In this document: positions 63,096 through 64,000 of the stretch, in pieces
Numbering within the stretch: the first letter of the stretch is position 1
How the letters are laid out: the number at the start of each line of letters is the position of its first letter
NCBI RefSeq assembly: GCF_000455605.1
Contig: NC_017025.1
Location: 1,178,001 to 1,242,000 of the forward strand
Direction of reading: 5' to 3'
Length of the DNA stretch: 64,000 nucleotides
From: Flavobacterium indicum GPTSA100-9 = DSM 17447
GTDB lineage: Bacteria > Bacteroidota > Bacteroidia > Flavobacteriales > Flavobacteriaceae
The notes under the pieces: model-generated
Told to the model about the DNA's origin: nothing
The model's database searches: none
Seen by the model: only the letters and a program-made list of their open reading frames with translations
Made by a program: the position numbers and the translations under genes

Positions 63096-64000
63096 TTAGA
63101 TTTCTAATACAACTTGATTTCTTAAAATATCTTCAAAAGTTTCTCGTTCACGTATTAAATGGCCTTTTCCATTATACCATAATACTTCTGCAGGTTTGGT
63201 TCTTGAATTATAATTGGAACTCATAGAAAAACAATAGGCTCCAGCATTTTTAAAACATAAAATATCGCCCTCATGAATTTCTTGAATTCTTCTGTTATTG
63301 GCAAAAGTATCGGTTTCACAAATGTAACCCACTACAGAATAATAGCGTTCTTTTCCTTTAGGATTAGAAATGTTTTCAATGAAATGTTCTGAACCATACA
63401 ACATGGGTCTGATTAAATGATTAAATCCTGTGTCGATACCAGCAAAAACAGTAGAAGTTGTTTGTTTTACAACATTTACTTTTGCTAAGAAAAATCCAGC
63501 CTCACTCACTAAGAATTTTCCAGGTTCAAAAGCTAATGTCAACGTTCGACCGTATTCTTTTTCAAAAGCTAAAAAACGTTTGGTTAATTTTCTTCCAAAT
63601 TCTTCTACATTGGTTTCAATATCCCCTTTTTTATAAGGAACTTTAAATCCACTACCAAAATCAATAAAATCTAATGATTTGAAATGTTTAGCGGTTTCAA
63701 ATAAAATTTCAGCGGCATATAAAAACACATCTACATCTAATATATCAGAACCTGTATGCATATGGATGCCATTGATATGCATTTTTGTGTTTTCAATAAT
63801 TCGTAAAATATGAGGTAATTGATGAATTGAAATTCCAAATTTACTGTCAATATGACCAACAGAAATATTAGCGTTTCCACCTGCCATTACATGCGGATTA
63901 ATACGAATACAAACCGGAATTTCAGGATGTTTTGTTCCAAATTGTTCTAAAATAGATAGATTGTCTATATTAATTTGAACTCCTAATGCAGCAACAGTTT
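63096..64000 (-). CDS. lysA: Diaminopimelate decarboxylase, C-terminal part (truncated by window edge)
   Basis: The frame is open from 64000 down to the stop at 63096; an internal Met at 63887 is not the start. It has the PLP-enzyme segments INGIHMHTGSDILD, FIDFGSGFKVPYKKG, LAFEPGKFLVSEAG and the C-terminal FKNAGAYCFSMSSNYNSR. The conserved Glu-Pro-Gly-Lys and the cysteine in ICETDTF fit LysA. It makes lysine from meso-diaminopimelate. The PLP lysine domain is outside the window. Convergent with pafA. Confidence 0.92.
   Translation of the reverse strand, partial: TVAALGVQINIDNLSILEQFGTKHPEIPVCIRINPHVMAGGNANISVGHIDSKFGISIHQLPHILRIIENTKMHINGIHMHTGSDILDVDVFLYAAEILFETAKHFKSLDFIDFGSGFKVPYKKGDIETNVEEFGRKLTKRFLAFEKEYGRTLTLAFEPGKFLVSEAGFFLAKVNVVKQTTSTVFAGIDTGFNHLIRPMLYGSEHFIENISNPKGKERYYSVVGYICETDTFANNRRIQEIHEGDILCFKNAGAYCFSMSSNYNSRTKPAEVLWYNGKGHLIRERETFEDILRNQVVLEI

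Overview
The window looks like a core-chromosome segment of a Flavobacterium-like member of the Bacteroidota. The DNA is AT-rich. Genes are often preceded by Bacteroidota-type -7 boxes (TAnnTTTG) rather than Shine-Dalgarno sequences. The protein set is typical of the group: a T9SS-sorted SprB-repeat protein, a TonB-dependent receptor with a CarboxypepD_reg-like plug, DUF3810, DUF5723, a LETM1-related protein and a PafA alkaline phosphatase. No integrase, transposase, tRNA or rRNA was seen, and no gene-free stretch exceeds 300 bp.

Layout. 1-14.4 kb: truncated recG, a Dph6-like ATPase, an M1 peptidase, a UvrD/PcrA helicase, a Sua5/YrdC enzyme, a LytS/LytTR-type two-component pair, oxyR, prfA and a PAP2 phosphatase. 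14.5-18.4 kb: an accessory island of three same-strand genes (propeller lipoprotein, a DUF4209-like protein with an RNxxxH motif, a 189-aa orphan) separated by GC-richer imperfect inverted-repeat elements that resemble recombination sites. 18.5-31.5 kb: pepD, a DUF3810 membrane HExxH protein with a LETM1-related partner, two beta-carbonic anhydrases with a SulP transporter (probable bicarbonate uptake), pyrF ending inside a heptamer microsatellite, a metal-receptor protein, a glutathione peroxidase, a YpfJ-type metalloprotease and a small membrane protein with its own promoter. 31.5-45.1 kb: TonB-dependent receptor, ArsC-like protein, CPBP protease, MenE-like ligase, DoxX, a second M1 peptidase, a 1251-aa SprB-repeat adhesin, a tail-collar protein and an acyl-CoA carboxylase beta subunit. 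45.1-51.0 kb: dnaX, the RNase P RNA, and a phosphate cluster (PhoU-like DUF47, PiT permease, OprP-like porin). 51.0-64.0 kb: prfB, threonine aldolase, acyl-ACP thioesterase, miaA, a DnaQ/GIY-YIG fusion, yggS, DUF1015, hydroxyacyl-CoA dehydrogenase, a Gfo/Idh/MocA oxidoreductase, pcm, pafA and truncated lysA.

Two genes need recoding to be read in full. prfB has the classical +1 site (AGGAGG, then CUU UGA C). dnaX has a 10-A run ending in A AAA AAG: the zero frame stops six codons after the run begins (a gamma-like product), while the -1 frame is open for another 210 or so codons and encodes the expected tau C-terminus.

Functionally, the pit, porin and pafA genes together suggest phosphate scavenging, with 11-bp TTAACATTAAC repeats as possible Pho-type operators. 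oxyR and glutathione peroxidase serve peroxide defence. The most unusual material is the dnaX slippery site, the inverted structured elements around the orphan gene at 17.7-18.3 kb, and a GC-rich palindromic repeat pair at 56.3-56.5 kb that encodes the C-terminus of YggS and abuts the start codon of the next gene.
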